A stretch of DNA of 64,000 nt from Streptomyces odontomachi (GTDB taxonomy: Bacteria > Actinomycetota > Actinomycetes > Streptomycetales > Streptomycetaceae), in the NCBI RefSeq assembly GCF_024435355.1, contig NZ_JAMJWG010000001.1, forward strand, positions 434,001-498,000. Direction: 5' to 3'. The notes beneath the pieces are model-generated. The model ran no database searches. It was given only the letters and a program-made list of their open reading frames with translations, and was not told the DNA's origin. Every line of letters begins with the position of its first letter. Positions within the stretch are counted from its first letter, which is position 1. The translations under genes were made by a program, and so were the position numbers. Shown one piece after another: positions 1 through 8,897 of the stretch.

Positions 1-1133
1 TCGGGTGTGTAGAGGCCTTCGTGGTAGCCGGCGGCGGCGGACTGCTCCGCCGGGATGCCCGCCAGTTCCTTGCGGAGGCGGTCGCTGCTGAGCAGCGTGA
101 CGCCCAGACGATCGGCGAGCGCGCCCGAGAGCGTGGACTTCCCGCTGCCCGGCAGCCCACCGACGAGCGTCAGGCCGACAGTGCAGGCCCGCAGGTGGCG
201 CAGGGCAGTCGTGATCAGCCGGCGTGCTGCCCCCTGGGCGTCGTCGGCGCCCTGGCGGGCCTGGATCAGTGCGACCTTGGCGCGGACGAACGCACGGTAG
301 GCGACGTAGTGGTGCCGCAGGGAGGGCGGTGCGGGGTCACCGGAGTACTCGCTGTACGCGGCGAGGAAGAACGCCGCGGCCTCGGGAGCACCGAGCCGCT
401 CCAGGTCCATGGCGAGGAAGGCGGCGTCGTCGAGACCGTCGACGTAGCGCAGCCGGTCGTCGAACTCGAGGCAGTCCAGGACGCGCGGACCGTCGTCGAG
501 GCAGAAGACGTCGTCCGCGAGGAGGTCCCCGTGGCCGTCGACCATCCGCCCCTGACCGATGCGACTGTCGAACAGTTGTTTGCGGCCGGCGAGGTAGCTG
601 CGCACCATCCGCTCGATCTCCGCCATGCCATCGGGCGCGGGGCTCTCTCCCGCCAGCGCGCGGACCTGCGCGAAGCTTGCTTCCCAGCGCGACGACAGGG
701 CATCACGGGTGCCTTCCTCGTCCACGGCCGGGCTGCGAGGCGCGTCGGCGTGACGGGTGGCGAGCAGCCGGGCAACGGTCCGCAGGGCATCGTCGACGCT
801 CGCGCCTTCCTTCACGAGCCGGGAGAGACGGCGCTCAGCGGGCATGCGGCGCATCACCACGAGGGGCTCGGGCAGCTCCGCGTCAGGGCCGCGGAATTCC
901 CCCACACCGAGATAGACGTCGGGGGCGAAGCGGCGGTTGAGGGCGACTTCCCGCTCGCACGCGGCACGTCGGGCTTCGACCGTGGAGTAGTCGAGGAACG
1001 CCAGGCTGACCGGCTTCTTGAGCTTGTAGACGCGGTTCCCGACGAAGAACACCAGCGCCGTGTGGGTCTCGCACACCTCTGCACGCGGGAGCGCACCCGC
1101 CTCGGGCAGGCCGACGGTGCGGGCTGGCTCCAT
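1..1133 (-). CDS. bifunctional APH-like / AAA ATP-binding kinase (partial, 3' end outside window)
   Basis: The frame reads leftward from an ATG at 1133, preceded by GGAGG about 7 nt upstream, and runs off the window at about 377 residues without a stop. The N-terminal two thirds resemble an aminoglycoside phosphotransferase/choline kinase fold, with a catalytic-loop-like HGDL near residue 200 and an acidic LEFDD a little later. The C-terminal part has a P-loop, GGLPGSGKST around residues 325-334, as in gluconate kinase/zeta-toxin-like AAA kinases. This two-domain combination is a known actinobacterial family usually annotated as AAA family ATPase; its substrate is unknown. Antisense frames here are longer, but only this frame shows family motifs. 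It is divergent from pncB and lies beside stress genes. Family assignment is firm; function is not. Confidence 0.82.
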   Translation of the reverse strand, partial: MEPARTVGLPEAGALPRAEVCETHTALVFFVGNRVYKLKKPVSLAFLDYSTVEARRAACEREVALNRRFAPDVYLGVGEFRGPDAELPEPLVVMRRMPAERRLSRLVKEGASVDDALRTVARLLATRHADAPRSPAVDEEGTRDALSSRWEASFAQVRALAGESPAPDGMAEIERMVRSYLAGRKQLFDSRIGQGRMVDGHGDLLADDVFCLDDGPRVLDCLEFDDRLRYVDGLDDAAFLAMDLERLGAPEAAAFFLAAYSEYSGDPAPPSLRHHYVAYRAFVRAKVALIQARQGADDAQGAARRLITTALRHLRACTVGLTLVGGLPGSGKSTLSGALADRLGVTLLSSDRLRKELAGIPAEQSAAAGYHEGLYTP

Positions 1134-1396
1134 GTCGACTGCCTCCGCTCGTACGAAGCCGGGACGCCGGTGAGCGTGTCCGCCCGCCCGGGCAGCACCG
1201 CGGCCGTCCGCGACATCGGTGGCTGCCTGGGCGGCTGTGCGGGTACTCGAGGCGCGGCATCGGAACCGACGCGCCGAGCACGGCTCCTCTCCTTCGAGGA
1301 CTACCCCACATCTCCGCACGGCGCATGCGGTCATCGATGCGACAGGGCTCGGACGAGACGCCGGACCAGCGAGAGAACGAGAGAAGGAGGCCCGTG

Positions 1397-1570
1397 GTGC
1401 ATGCGGTCGCGCCGGACAACGAGGCCCCTGACATGATCGCCGCCGCCTGGCAGCGGGCAGGGACGGCCGCACCAGCGGTTCGGCGGCGGAGGGAGGTGGC
1501 TCCCGCGCCCGCACGCTCTTGCAGGTCCGCAGGTGAGGGGACGGGACCCGCACCGCTGTCGAAGAGGTGA
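1397..1570 (+). CDS. possible small ORF upstream of pncB (57 aa)
   Basis: A strong AAGGAGG at 1384-1390 lies 6 nt before a GTG at 1397 (another GTG is at 1394). It opens a 57-codon frame that ends 5 nt before the pncB ATG. The product begins VHAVAPDNEAPDMIAAAW and becomes Arg/Ala/Pro-rich, and I recognise no domain. The ribosome-binding site and the tight spacing to pncB favour translation, perhaps as a leader coupled to pncB. The composition of the second half could equally be non-coding. The remaining intergenic DNA from 1134 to 1396 shows no other convincing gene. Confidence 0.25.
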   Translation: MHAVAPDNEAPDMIAAAWQRAGTAAPAVRRRREVAPAPARSCRSAGEGTGPAPLSKR

Positions 1571-1575
1571 CGCTG

Positions 1576-2928
1576 ATGTCCGAGGCGACGACCACTGATC
1601 TGTACGAGGTCACGATGGCGATGTCGTACGTGTCCGAAGGCATGGCCGCTCCGGCGACGTTCAGCCTGTTCGTCCGCCACATGCCGCCTGACCGTGGGTT
1701 TCTGGTGGCGGCCGGAGTCGAGTCGTCGCTGGACTTCCTCTCCGGATTCCGCATCGGCCCCGATGACGTCGAAGCCTTCGCTTCGGCGCTGCACCGGCCG
1801 CCGCGCGACCTGGAGCCGTTGCTCGGCATGGAGTTCACCGGCGAGGTGCGGGCGGTGCCGGAGGGCCGGATCGTGCTCGCGGGAGAGCCGCTGCTGGAGG
1901 TGACCGCTCCGCTTCCGCAGGCGCAGCTGGTCGAGACCTACCTGCTCAACCAGCTCAGCCATCAGACGGCGATCGCCTCGAAGGCCGCGCGGTGCGTCCT
2001 TGCCGCGGCGGGGCACCCTGTCGTGGACTTCTCCCTGCGACGCACCCACGGCCCGCAGGCCGGTTTCCAGGCCGCCCGGCTGAGCGCGATGACGGGCTTC
2101 GCGGGGACGAGCAACGTTGCGGCGGCCACCGCTGAGGGCCTGCCGGCCGTCGGCACGATGGCCCACTCGTACATAGAGGCGTTCCAGTCGGAGGAGACGG
2201 CGTTCCGTGCCTTCGCGCGGTCCCATCCGGGCCCGGTGACGTTCCTCGTGGACACCTACGACACCGAGACGGGCGTGCACATCGCGGCACGCGTGCTGCG
2301 GGACCTGCGTCTCGGGCCCGGTTCGGCCGTACGTCTCGACAGCGGCGACCTCGGGGCGCTGGCCGTACGGGCGCGCGCCGTCCTGGACTCCGCCGGGCTG
2401 CCCGACGTGCAGATCGTCGCCAGCGGGGGCCTCGACGAGTACCTCGTGGACGACCTGGTCCGCTCCAAAGCGCCGATCGACGTCTACGCCGTCGGCACCC
2501 GGGTCGGGGTCTCGGCCGACGCGCCGTACCTGGACTCCGCCTACAAGATGGCCGAGTACGACGGCCGGCCGGTGATGAAGCTGTCCTCGGCCAAGGTGAC
2601 CGCTCCCGGCCAGAAGCAGGTGTTCCGTCGCCCTGGATACGACGACGTCATCGGGCTGCGTGAGGAGCAGCCGCCCCAGCAGGGCGTGCCGTTGTTGGAG
2701 ACGGTGATGCGGGACGGGCGACGCACCCGCGTGCGGCCCGTGCTCGCGGAGTGCGCGGACAGGTTCGCCGTCGATCTGGCCGAGCTGCCGTCAGCGGCCC
2801 GCCGGATCCGGGCCCCCGTTGCGCCGCGGGCGGCGACGTCAGAGCGGCTGACCGCGCTCACCGACCGGGTCCGGAGTCGTATCCAGGATGAGGCCCGTGC
2901 GTCAGCCGCGAACCAGCGGAGGTCCTGA
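1576..2928 (+). CDS. pncB: nicotinate phosphoribosyltransferase
   Basis: This enzyme converts nicotinate and PRPP to nicotinate mononucleotide in the cytosolic NAD salvage (Preiss-Handler) pathway. The 450-residue product is normal length for the family. It starts with the typical TTDLYEVTMA segment near the N terminus, has the FSLRRTHG substrate-site region around residue 155, VDTYDTETGV near 230 and the phosphate/ribose-binding VRLDSGDLG near 254. I chose ATG 1576 because AGAGG at 1563-1567 is 8 nt upstream; an in-frame GTG at 1567 lies inside that site. It converges on the CBS-BON gene with only 2 nt between stops. Its neighbourhood (USP, CBS-BON) resembles stress/dormancy islands of actinomycetes. 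Confidence 0.93.
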   Translation: MSEATTTDLYEVTMAMSYVSEGMAAPATFSLFVRHMPPDRGFLVAAGVESSLDFLSGFRIGPDDVEAFASALHRPPRDLEPLLGMEFTGEVRAVPEGRIVLAGEPLLEVTAPLPQAQLVETYLLNQLSHQTAIASKAARCVLAAAGHPVVDFSLRRTHGPQAGFQAARLSAMTGFAGTSNVAAATAEGLPAVGTMAHSYIEAFQSEETAFRAFARSHPGPVTFLVDTYDTETGVHIAARVLRDLRLGPGSAVRLDSGDLGALAVRARAVLDSAGLPDVQIVASGGLDEYLVDDLVRSKAPIDVYAVGTRVGVSADAPYLDSAYKMAEYDGRPVMKLSSAKVTAPGQKQVFRRPGYDDVIGLREEQPPQQGVPLLETVMRDGRRTRVRPVLAECADRFAVDLAELPSAARRIRAPVAPRAATSERLTALTDRVRSRIQDEARASAANQRRS

Positions 2929-2930
2929 CA

Positions 2931-3611
2931 TCACCGTGCGTCGTCTTCAAGGCCCGTTCGAGGGGCGGTTTCCCTGGTGAGGTGGGGTTCGACACCGACG
3001 ACCCCCTCCACGGCGCGGACGAGGCGCACGGCGACCGAGATGAGCGAGGTGTCGTGGATGTGCCCGCGGAGGGTGACGACTCCGTCGTGCACGTCCACAT
3101 GGATGGCGTGGCTGAAGGCCGGGAAGAGGTAGGACACCACCGTGCGGCGGACCTCCTCCTCGATGTCCTCGTCCGGCCGCAGGAAGACCTTCAGCAGGTC
3201 GGCACGGCTGACGATGCCCTGGAGCACGCCCTCGTCATCGGTCACGGGGAGCCTTTTGATCTGCCTGACGGCCATGATCCTTGCTGCCTGGGCCAGGGTG
3301 GCGCCAGGGTCGACCGTGAGGGCAGGGGCGCTCATGAGCTCCTCCGCCGTCACCGCCCCCGCCTTGGCGAGGTCGGCCATGCGCTGGCGTCCTTCGTGGA
3401 GGTTCGGCACGCTGTCGCGGAACTCCTCCTTGGACAGCAGGTCGGCTTCGGAGACGACACCGACGACGCGCCCTTCGCCCTCCAGGACCGGCACGGCGCT
3501 GACCTTCCACTGCTGCATGGTCTGGACGATCTCCTTGAAGGTGGCGTTCCGCCCGACGGCCACCACCGTCAGGGTCATCACGTCGCTCACGATGTGTGGG
3601 GTCTCCCGCAC
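2931..3611 (-). CDS. CBS-CBS-BON domain protein
   Basis: A 226-residue cytoplasmic protein with two CBS motifs (roughly residues 5-65 and 85-145) followed by a C-terminal BON domain (about 150-215, containing VHDGVVTLRGHI). CBS pairs (Bateman modules) bind adenine nucleotides and sense energy state; BON domains bind membranes or other partners. The GTG start at 3611 is chosen because GAGGAGG lies about 6 nt upstream and the residues before it look non-coding. In other actinobacteria such CBS-BON proteins often sit beside universal stress proteins, as here. The regulated partner is not evident. It is convergent with pncB. Confidence 0.88.
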   Translation of the reverse strand: MRETPHIVSDVMTLTVVAVGRNATFKEIVQTMQQWKVSAVPVLEGEGRVVGVVSEADLLSKEEFRDSVPNLHEGRQRMADLAKAGAVTAEELMSAPALTVDPGATLAQAARIMAVRQIKRLPVTDDEGVLQGIVSRADLLKVFLRPDEDIEEEVRRTVVSYLFPAFSHAIHVDVHDGVVTLRGHIHDTSLISVAVRLVRAVEGVVGVEPHLTRETAPRTGLEDDAR

Positions 3612-4006
3612 GTGAGACCTCCTCCTCTCGCCTTCTCGGCCCGTCCCGGCTCGCGCCGTAGGGCGCGACCGGAGCGCCGAGGAACCCGCACTTGGCCACG
3701 TGCTGTGCGGGTACGTCGCCAGATGGTCGCGGACCGGATCGGGGCCGCCCCCATGCGGCTGCTCGATCGACCCGGCACGTGAAGGCCGAGGGCGACGACC
3801 GTCCCGAGAAGGATGATCCAGAACGGGCGGCCCTGCTGCCCCCGTCCACGCAACCACCATGGCCAGACCCCACCACCGCCGCAATCCGGCGTGGTGCAAC
3901 CCGGACCGACGTCCGCCGAGGACCGATCCGTGTGTCGCGGTGGACCCGGGGCGGTGCGACCCTGTCCAGGGGGGTTCTCGCAGCGCAGTGGCCAGGAAGG
4001 AAGACG
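3612..4006. other. divergent intergenic region between CBS-BON and USP genes
   Basis: About 395 nt separate the divergent starts of the CBS-BON and USP genes. Several frames are open, but none has a good ribosome-binding site or a recognisable product. I looked for a DosR/DevR-type box (GGGAC...GTCCC) and saw no convincing copy. The region most likely carries the two promoters. Confidence 0.4.
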
Positions 4007-4891
4007 ATGGTGACGATGGACCTCCCGCTGGTGGTAGGTGTCGACGGATCGGATTCCAGCCTGGAGGCGGTGGACTGGGCGGTGGACGAGGCAGCACGCC
4101 ACGGGCTGCCCCTGCGGCTCGTCTACGGCTCCCTGTGGGAGCGTTACGAGGGAGGCCGCCCGTCTTTCCGCTCCGACCGTCCCGCCGAAGTGCTCATGGC
4201 GGAGCACATCACCGCGTCCTGCACACAGCGCGCCCGGCTTCGCAACCCAGAAGTGAAGGTGTCGAGCGAGGTACTGCCCGACGACGCGGTGGCTGCGCTG
4301 CTGCACGCGGGTCGTGAGGCCTTTGCCCTGGTCACGGGCTCCCGCGGGCGCAGTGAGATCGCCGGGATGCTGCTGGGCTCGGTCAGCCTCACGGTGGCCG
4401 CCCGTGCCGGGTGCCCGGTCGTGGTGATGCGCGGTGGGGAGCGGAACCGGCAGGGCTCCTTCGGCCGCGTGGTGGTAGGCGTCGGTGACTCCACTCAGGG
4501 ATCGACCGCCGTACGGTTCGCTTTCCACGAGGCCGTGGCGCGCGGCTGCGGCCTAGACGCCGTGCGGGCCTGGCGCCGCCCCGCCCCCGAGCATCCGGAG
4601 CGTACCCCGGTCGCGGACGACTCCGACCGTACCCACGAGGAACGGGCCTCGGCGTTCCTCACCGACGCGCTGGGCGAGCAGACGCGCAGTCATCCCGAGG
4701 TCGATGTACACCGACACGTGGTGGAAGGACCCGCGCACAAGGTCCTCCTGGACGCATCGGCCGACGCCGACCTGATGGTCGTCGGAGCTCTGCGGCGGCA
4801 CGGCCACTTCGGACTGCAACTCGGTAGGACCGCCCACGCGCTGCTGCACCACTCCGCATGCCCCGTTGCGGTCGTTCCGCAACGAGCCTGA
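4007..4891 (+). CDS. tandem-domain universal stress protein
   Basis: A 294-residue protein with two USP domains (about 6-145 and 155-292). Both begin with the characteristic beta-strand/Asp pattern (LVVGVDGSDSS; VVVGVGDSTQG). Each ends in the ATP-binding signature region: GSRGRSEIAGMLLGSVS followed by CPVVV in the first copy, and GALRRHGHFGLQLGRTAHALL followed by CPVAVV in the second, which is degenerate. ATG 4007 follows GGAAGG by 6 nt. USP pairs are induced by hypoxia or stationary phase in actinobacteria, and the direct role is generally unknown. A GH65 phosphorylase follows 59 nt downstream on the same strand, possibly co-transcribed. Confidence 0.9.
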   Translation: MVTMDLPLVVGVDGSDSSLEAVDWAVDEAARHGLPLRLVYGSLWERYEGGRPSFRSDRPAEVLMAEHITASCTQRARLRNPEVKVSSEVLPDDAVAALLHAGREAFALVTGSRGRSEIAGMLLGSVSLTVAARAGCPVVVMRGGERNRQGSFGRVVVGVGDSTQGSTAVRFAFHEAVARGCGLDAVRAWRRPAPEHPERTPVADDSDRTHEERASAFLTDALGEQTRSHPEVDVHRHVVEGPAHKVLLDASADADLMVVGALRRHGHFGLQLGRTAHALLHHSACPVAVVPQRA

Positions 4892-4950
4892 ACCGGTGGG
4901 CGGATTCGCGGTCCGGTCCACCTCGCCGACGGAGAGGGCAGGGACGACGG

Positions 4951-7350
4951 ATGTCGGAGTGGATCTGGGAGTACGAGGGCTACGACCCCGCTGCCGAGCG
5001 GTTGCGCGAGTCGCTGTGCACGCTCGGCAACGGTTACTTCGCCACCCGCGGCGCGGTGCCCGAGAGCAGGGCGGGCCTGGTGCATTACCCGGCGACCTAC
5101 GTGGCCGGGTGCTACAACCGCCTGGAGTCGACCGTGGCGGGGCGACGGGTGGTCAACGAGGACCTGGTGAACCTCCCGAACTGGCTGCTCCTGCGGTTCC
5201 GTCCGCGCTTTGCTGACGGCTCCACAGGGCCGTGGTTCACCCCCGACGCACGGCGGTTGCTCGACTACCGGCAGACCCTGGACCTGCGCCGTGCCACCCT
5301 GACGCGCTCGTTCCGGTACCGCGACGAGGTCGCGGGCATGCTGACCGTGACGCAGATCCGTCTGGTGCACATGGCGGACCCGCACCTGGCCGCGCTGCGG
5401 ACCGTCTTCACAGCCGAGGAGTGGTCCGGCGAGCTCGAGGTCGAGTCCGCTCTCGACGGTGACGTGATCAACGAGAACGTGCACCGCTACCGGTCCCTCA
5501 ACCGTAAGCACCTGGCACATGTGCACACCGGGGCGGAGGAGCCCGGCACGACCTGGCTGCGGTGCCGCACCAGCAGTTCCGACGTCGGCATCGGTATGGC
5601 GGCCCGCACCGTCGCCGCCGGGCGGCCACCGACGTCGTCGGAGCTCCGTGCCTCCCGCCACCGTGCCGTTCACCGACTGGTGATACCGATCGCTCCAGGC
5701 CGACCCGCCATCGTGGAGAAGACCGCCGCACTGCACACCGCACGAGACCGCGCGATCAGCGACCCGCTGGGGGCGGCACTCGACCGGGCGAGTGCGGCTG
5801 CGGACTTCGCGGCACTCCTGGACTCCCACGTCACCGCGTGGAGGCAGTTGTGGGCGCGCGCAGACATCCAGGTGCCCGGTGAGGCGGGCCGCATCCTGCG
5901 GCTGCACCTGTTCCACGTGCTCCAGACACTGTCGCCGCACACCGCGGAACTGGACGTGGGCGTGCCGGCCCGCGGACTGCACGGTGAGGCATACCGGGGG
6001 CATGTCTTCTGGGACGAGCTGTTCGTGCTGCCGTACCTGAACCTGCACTTCCCGGAGGTCTCACGGGCGCTGCTCGACTACCGCCACCGCCGGCTGCCGC
6101 AGGCCTGCCGGGCGGCCGGCGAGGCGGGTCGGGCCGGGGCGATGTACCCGTGGCAGAGCGGCGCCGACGGACGCGAGGAGACCCAGCAGTTGCATCTCAA
6201 CCCCCGATCGGGCCGCTGGCTGCCGGACAACTCCCACCTCCAGCACCACGTCGGCTCCGCGATCGCCTACAACGTGTGGCAGTACTGCGAAGCGAGTGGC
6301 GACACGCAGTACCTGCACACCAAAGGCGCGGAGATGCTGTTGCAGATCGCCCGCTTCTGGGCGGACAGCGCAACCTTCGCCCCCGAACTCGGCCGCTACC
6401 GGATCCGCGGCGTGCTCGGCCCGGACGAGTACCACGACAGTTATCCGGACGCCGTCCAGCCGGGCCTGGACGACAACACGTACACCAACGTCACCGCCGC
6501 GTGGGTGCTCAGCCGCGCCCTGGACCTGGTACGGCGACTGCCCGCATGGCGCCGGCAGGAACTGTTCGAGCGCATCGGACTGGACACCGGTGAACTCTCG
6601 AAGTGGGAGGATGTCTCCCGGCGGCTCAGGGTGCCGTTCCACCAGGGTGTCATCGAGCAGTTCGACGGTTACGGCGACCTTGCCGAGCTGGACTGGGACG
6701 CCTACCGCGCACGCTACGACAGCATCCGGCGCCTGGACCGGATCCTCGAGTCCGAGGGTGACACGGTCAATCGGTACAAGGCGTCCAAGCAAGCCGATGT
6801 CCTCATGCTCGGCTACCTCTTCGCGCCCGCCGAACTGCACGACCTGTTCCACCGACTCGGGTACGCCATGGACGACGAGACATGGCGCAGGACCGTCGAC
6901 TACTACCTGAAGCGCACCAGTCACGGCTCCACCCTCAGCGGGCTCGTACACGGCTGGGTCCTCGCACGGGTCAGGCGGGCCGAGGCATGGACGTACTGCA
7001 AGGAAGCCCTGGAGGCCGATGTCGCCGACATCCAGGGCGGCACGACCGGCGAAGGCATCCACCTCGGCGCCATGGCCGGGACCCTCGACCTGGTGCAGCG
7101 CGGCCTGACCGGCCTTCAGACCCGGCAGGACGCCCTGTGGCTGGACCCTGTGCCGCTTCCGGCGCTGTCCGCGTACGGGTTCTCGCTGCGGTACCGCGGT
7201 CACTGGGGCGTCAGCGTGCGCGTGCGGAGCGGGCAGCTGCGCATCGGCGTGCCCGAATCCGAGGAGTCACCGATCCGCGTGGTCCTCACCGACGGGGCCG
7301 TCACCGTCGCACCGGGAGACACCTGCACGCTCACGCTGGCAACCCGCTGA
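4951..7350 (+). CDS. glycoside hydrolase family 65 disaccharide phosphorylase
   Basis: A 799-residue GH65 enzyme, the usual size for the family. An N-terminal beta-sandwich (about 1-270) precedes an (alpha/alpha)6 catalytic barrel. The general acid is Glu493 in GPDEYHDSYP. The KQADV segment near residue 610 and HGSTLS near 655 match the substrate and phosphate-binding loops of maltose/trehalose/kojibiose phosphorylases. I therefore expect reversible phosphorolysis of an alpha-linked glucose disaccharide to beta-glucose 1-phosphate, rather than hydrolysis. Which disaccharide cannot be read from sequence. No beta-phosphoglucomutase lies alongside, although that is a common GH65 partner. The start at 4951 gives the canonical WEYEGYDP beginning; the ribosome-binding site is weak (AGGGA). 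Confidence 0.9.
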   Translation: MSEWIWEYEGYDPAAERLRESLCTLGNGYFATRGAVPESRAGLVHYPATYVAGCYNRLESTVAGRRVVNEDLVNLPNWLLLRFRPRFADGSTGPWFTPDARRLLDYRQTLDLRRATLTRSFRYRDEVAGMLTVTQIRLVHMADPHLAALRTVFTAEEWSGELEVESALDGDVINENVHRYRSLNRKHLAHVHTGAEEPGTTWLRCRTSSSDVGIGMAARTVAAGRPPTSSELRASRHRAVHRLVIPIAPGRPAIVEKTAALHTARDRAISDPLGAALDRASAAADFAALLDSHVTAWRQLWARADIQVPGEAGRILRLHLFHVLQTLSPHTAELDVGVPARGLHGEAYRGHVFWDELFVLPYLNLHFPEVSRALLDYRHRRLPQACRAAGEAGRAGAMYPWQSGADGREETQQLHLNPRSGRWLPDNSHLQHHVGSAIAYNVWQYCEASGDTQYLHTKGAEMLLQIARFWADSATFAPELGRYRIRGVLGPDEYHDSYPDAVQPGLDDNTYTNVTAAWVLSRALDLVRRLPAWRRQELFERIGLDTGELSKWEDVSRRLRVPFHQGVIEQFDGYGDLAELDWDAYRARYDSIRRLDRILESEGDTVNRYKASKQADVLMLGYLFAPAELHDLFHRLGYAMDDETWRRTVDYYLKRTSHGSTLSGLVHGWVLARVRRAEAWTYCKEALEADVADIQGGTTGEGIHLGAMAGTLDLVQRGLTGLQTRQDALWLDPVPLPALSAYGFSLRYRGHWGVSVRVRSGQLRIGVPESEESPIRVVLTDGAVTVAPGDTCTLTLATR

Positions 7351-7414
7351 CCGGTTCGGCGCTCCGGGGCGGACGCGACGGGACGTCACGGATCCGGCCG
7401 GCTGTGCCGCTCAC

Positions 7415-7606
7415 ATGGTGCGGGTCTCGGGCGCCAGAGGCCGCAAGGTCTTCCAGAACGGCGAGCCGGAGGCGGGAATCTGGAGCGCCGGCCTGGCCCA
7501 GGGCCTGGTCGACGACATTCCCACGGTCCGGGACCTGGTGCACCGCATCGTCGCCGAGGCCGACGCCCTGATCTCCGGACGGCTGGCCGCCGTGTGCGGG
7601 GCCTGA
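7415..7606 (+). pseudogene. C-terminal remnant of a nitronate monooxygenase/FabK-like flavoprotein
   Basis: The 63-codon frame contains EAGIWSAGLAQGLVDDIPTV followed by a short helix and SGRLA. This is the C-terminal signature of FMN-dependent nitronate monooxygenase/enoyl-reductase FabK-like barrels. The rest of the roughly 320-residue enzyme is absent: GH65 ends only 64 nt upstream, and no flavin-binding N-terminal part is seen in any frame. I infer a decayed or deletion-truncated gene. It converges on the apbE-like gene 12 nt away. Confidence 0.6.
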
Positions 7607-7618
7607 CCGTACGGGGCA

Positions 7619-8389
7619 TCACCCATGCGCCCGGGACCGGGCGGCGGTCGGCGCCGCGGGCGCGCACGTCTCCCAGGTGCTGCCGTCGGGGCGCACGGCC
7701 AGGGCCCGCACCCCCGGCTGCCGGGCGAGCCAGGATCGGGCCTCGGCGCCCATCGCGTACGCAGCCGTCGCCCACGCGTCCGCGTCGGTGAGATGCGCGC
7801 TGAGCACGGTGAGCGAGGCGAGGCCGTCCGGCACCGGGGCGCCGGTGTGCGGGTCGACGATATGGCACCCGCGCTCCGCCGGTCCTGACGTGGCGATGGC
7901 AAGGGGGCCCGCGTGGTGTGCCACGACGGCCACGAGCCGCCCGGGGCGCAGCGGGTCGGTGACACCCACCCGCCAGGGCCCGCCGTACAGCTGAATGTCG
8001 CCGCCACCGTTCACACAGACGTCCCGTGCGCCCCCGGCCAGCAGCAGCCGTGCCGCGCGCTCCACCGCCCAGCCCTTGACCAGCCCCGTCGGGTCGAAGC
8101 TGCCGGAGTAGTGGGTGCTGAACCAGCCCCCGGTCCGTTCCTCGGCCCGCGTGCAGAGTCCCAGGACCTCGGTCACCTCGGGCGAGCACGCCTCGGCCGT
8201 GAGTTCGCCACGGGCCAGCCGGGACACCTCGCTGTGCGGCCGGTACGGGGAGAAGGTGGCGTCGACGTGGTGCAGCCAGGCCTCCGCCGCGTCGAGTGCT
8301 GCCGGGTCGACCGTGCTGCCGCGCGCCGTGAGGGAGAAGACGGTGCCCATGGTGTGCACGGTGCGGTGCAGCGCGACGCCCTCAGCCAT
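7619..8389 (-). CDS. ApbE-family FAD:protein FMN transferase
   Basis: A 256-residue ApbE protein. ApbE enzymes transfer FMN from FAD onto a Ser/Thr of target flavoproteins using Mg2+. Visible family elements are TMGTVFSL at the N terminus, FSPYRPHSEVSRL, SFDPTGLVKGWAVERA, the VNGGGDIQLYG loop, HIVDPHTG and the metal-site region DADAWATAAYAMG. I see no lipobox or signal peptide, unlike many ApbE proteins, so it may act on the cytosolic face or the start may differ. ATG 8389 overlaps the end of the FMN-binding gene by 8 nt, indicating translational coupling. The adjacent FMN-binding protein, with SGASYTS, is its obvious substrate. Confidence 0.9.
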   Translation of the reverse strand: MAEGVALHRTVHTMGTVFSLTARGSTVDPAALDAAEAWLHHVDATFSPYRPHSEVSRLARGELTAEACSPEVTEVLGLCTRAEERTGGWFSTHYSGSFDPTGLVKGWAVERAARLLLAGGARDVCVNGGGDIQLYGGPWRVGVTDPLRPGRLVAVVAHHAGPLAIATSGPAERGCHIVDPHTGAPVPDGLASLTVLSAHLTDADAWATAAYAMGAEARSWLARQPGVRALAVRPDGSTWETCAPAAPTAARSRAHG

Positions 8390-8816
8390 GGGCCTTGTCC
8401 AGCGCGCTCTGGAGCGAGGAGACATAGCCCTGGCTGGTGTAGGAGGCACCGGAGACCGCGTCGATCTGCGCGCTCTGCGCATCGAGTGTCTCGTGGACGA
8501 GGACGGGCACGGAGTACGACGCGATGTCGCGGCTGCGCGGGTCGCCGTCCGGGGTCTGCACGGCGCGGGCGGCGGTGATCCTCGAGCCGGTGAGGGTGAT
8601 CTCGACCTGGACCGGTCCGTAACGGGTCTGGACCGTTTCACCGGTGAGGGTCCGGGTGCCCCCCGCCGTGCTGGTTGCTGACGGGCTCGTCCGCGGGGGA
8701 GACGAGCCCACGGCGGTCGCCGGCCGGGCGTGTGGCTTGAGCGACAGGGCCAGCACGCCGACGGTGACGGTTGCCACACAGGTCAGCACGGTGCGACGGA
8801 GCGGGTGGGAGCGCAT
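8382..8816 (-). CDS. membrane-anchored/secreted FMN-binding domain protein
   Basis: A 144-residue protein with an N-terminal hydrophobic segment (about residues 8-28), a Ser/Thr/Pro-rich linker and an FMN_bind domain. The acceptor motif SGASYTS near residue 122 is where such domains carry FMN on Thr through a phosphoester bond, installed by ApbE. It is expected on the outer face of the membrane, relaying electrons. It lies between a ferric-reductase-like flavocytochrome gene (81 nt upstream) and an apbE-like gene (overlapping), together forming an extracytoplasmic flavin electron-transfer operon. Confidence 0.88.
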   Translation of the reverse strand: MRSHPLRRTVLTCVATVTVGVLALSLKPHARPATAVGSSPPRTSPSATSTAGGTRTLTGETVQTRYGPVQVEITLTGSRITAARAVQTPDGDPRSRDIASYSVPVLVHETLDAQSAQIDAVSGASYTSQGYVSSLQSALDKAHG

Positions 8817-8897
8817 CGGGACGTCCGTTCCTTTCTGCCGGCAGGCATGGGCCGACCGCTGGGGTACACGCCGGCTCGTGCTGCCCCGGGTGCGGTC

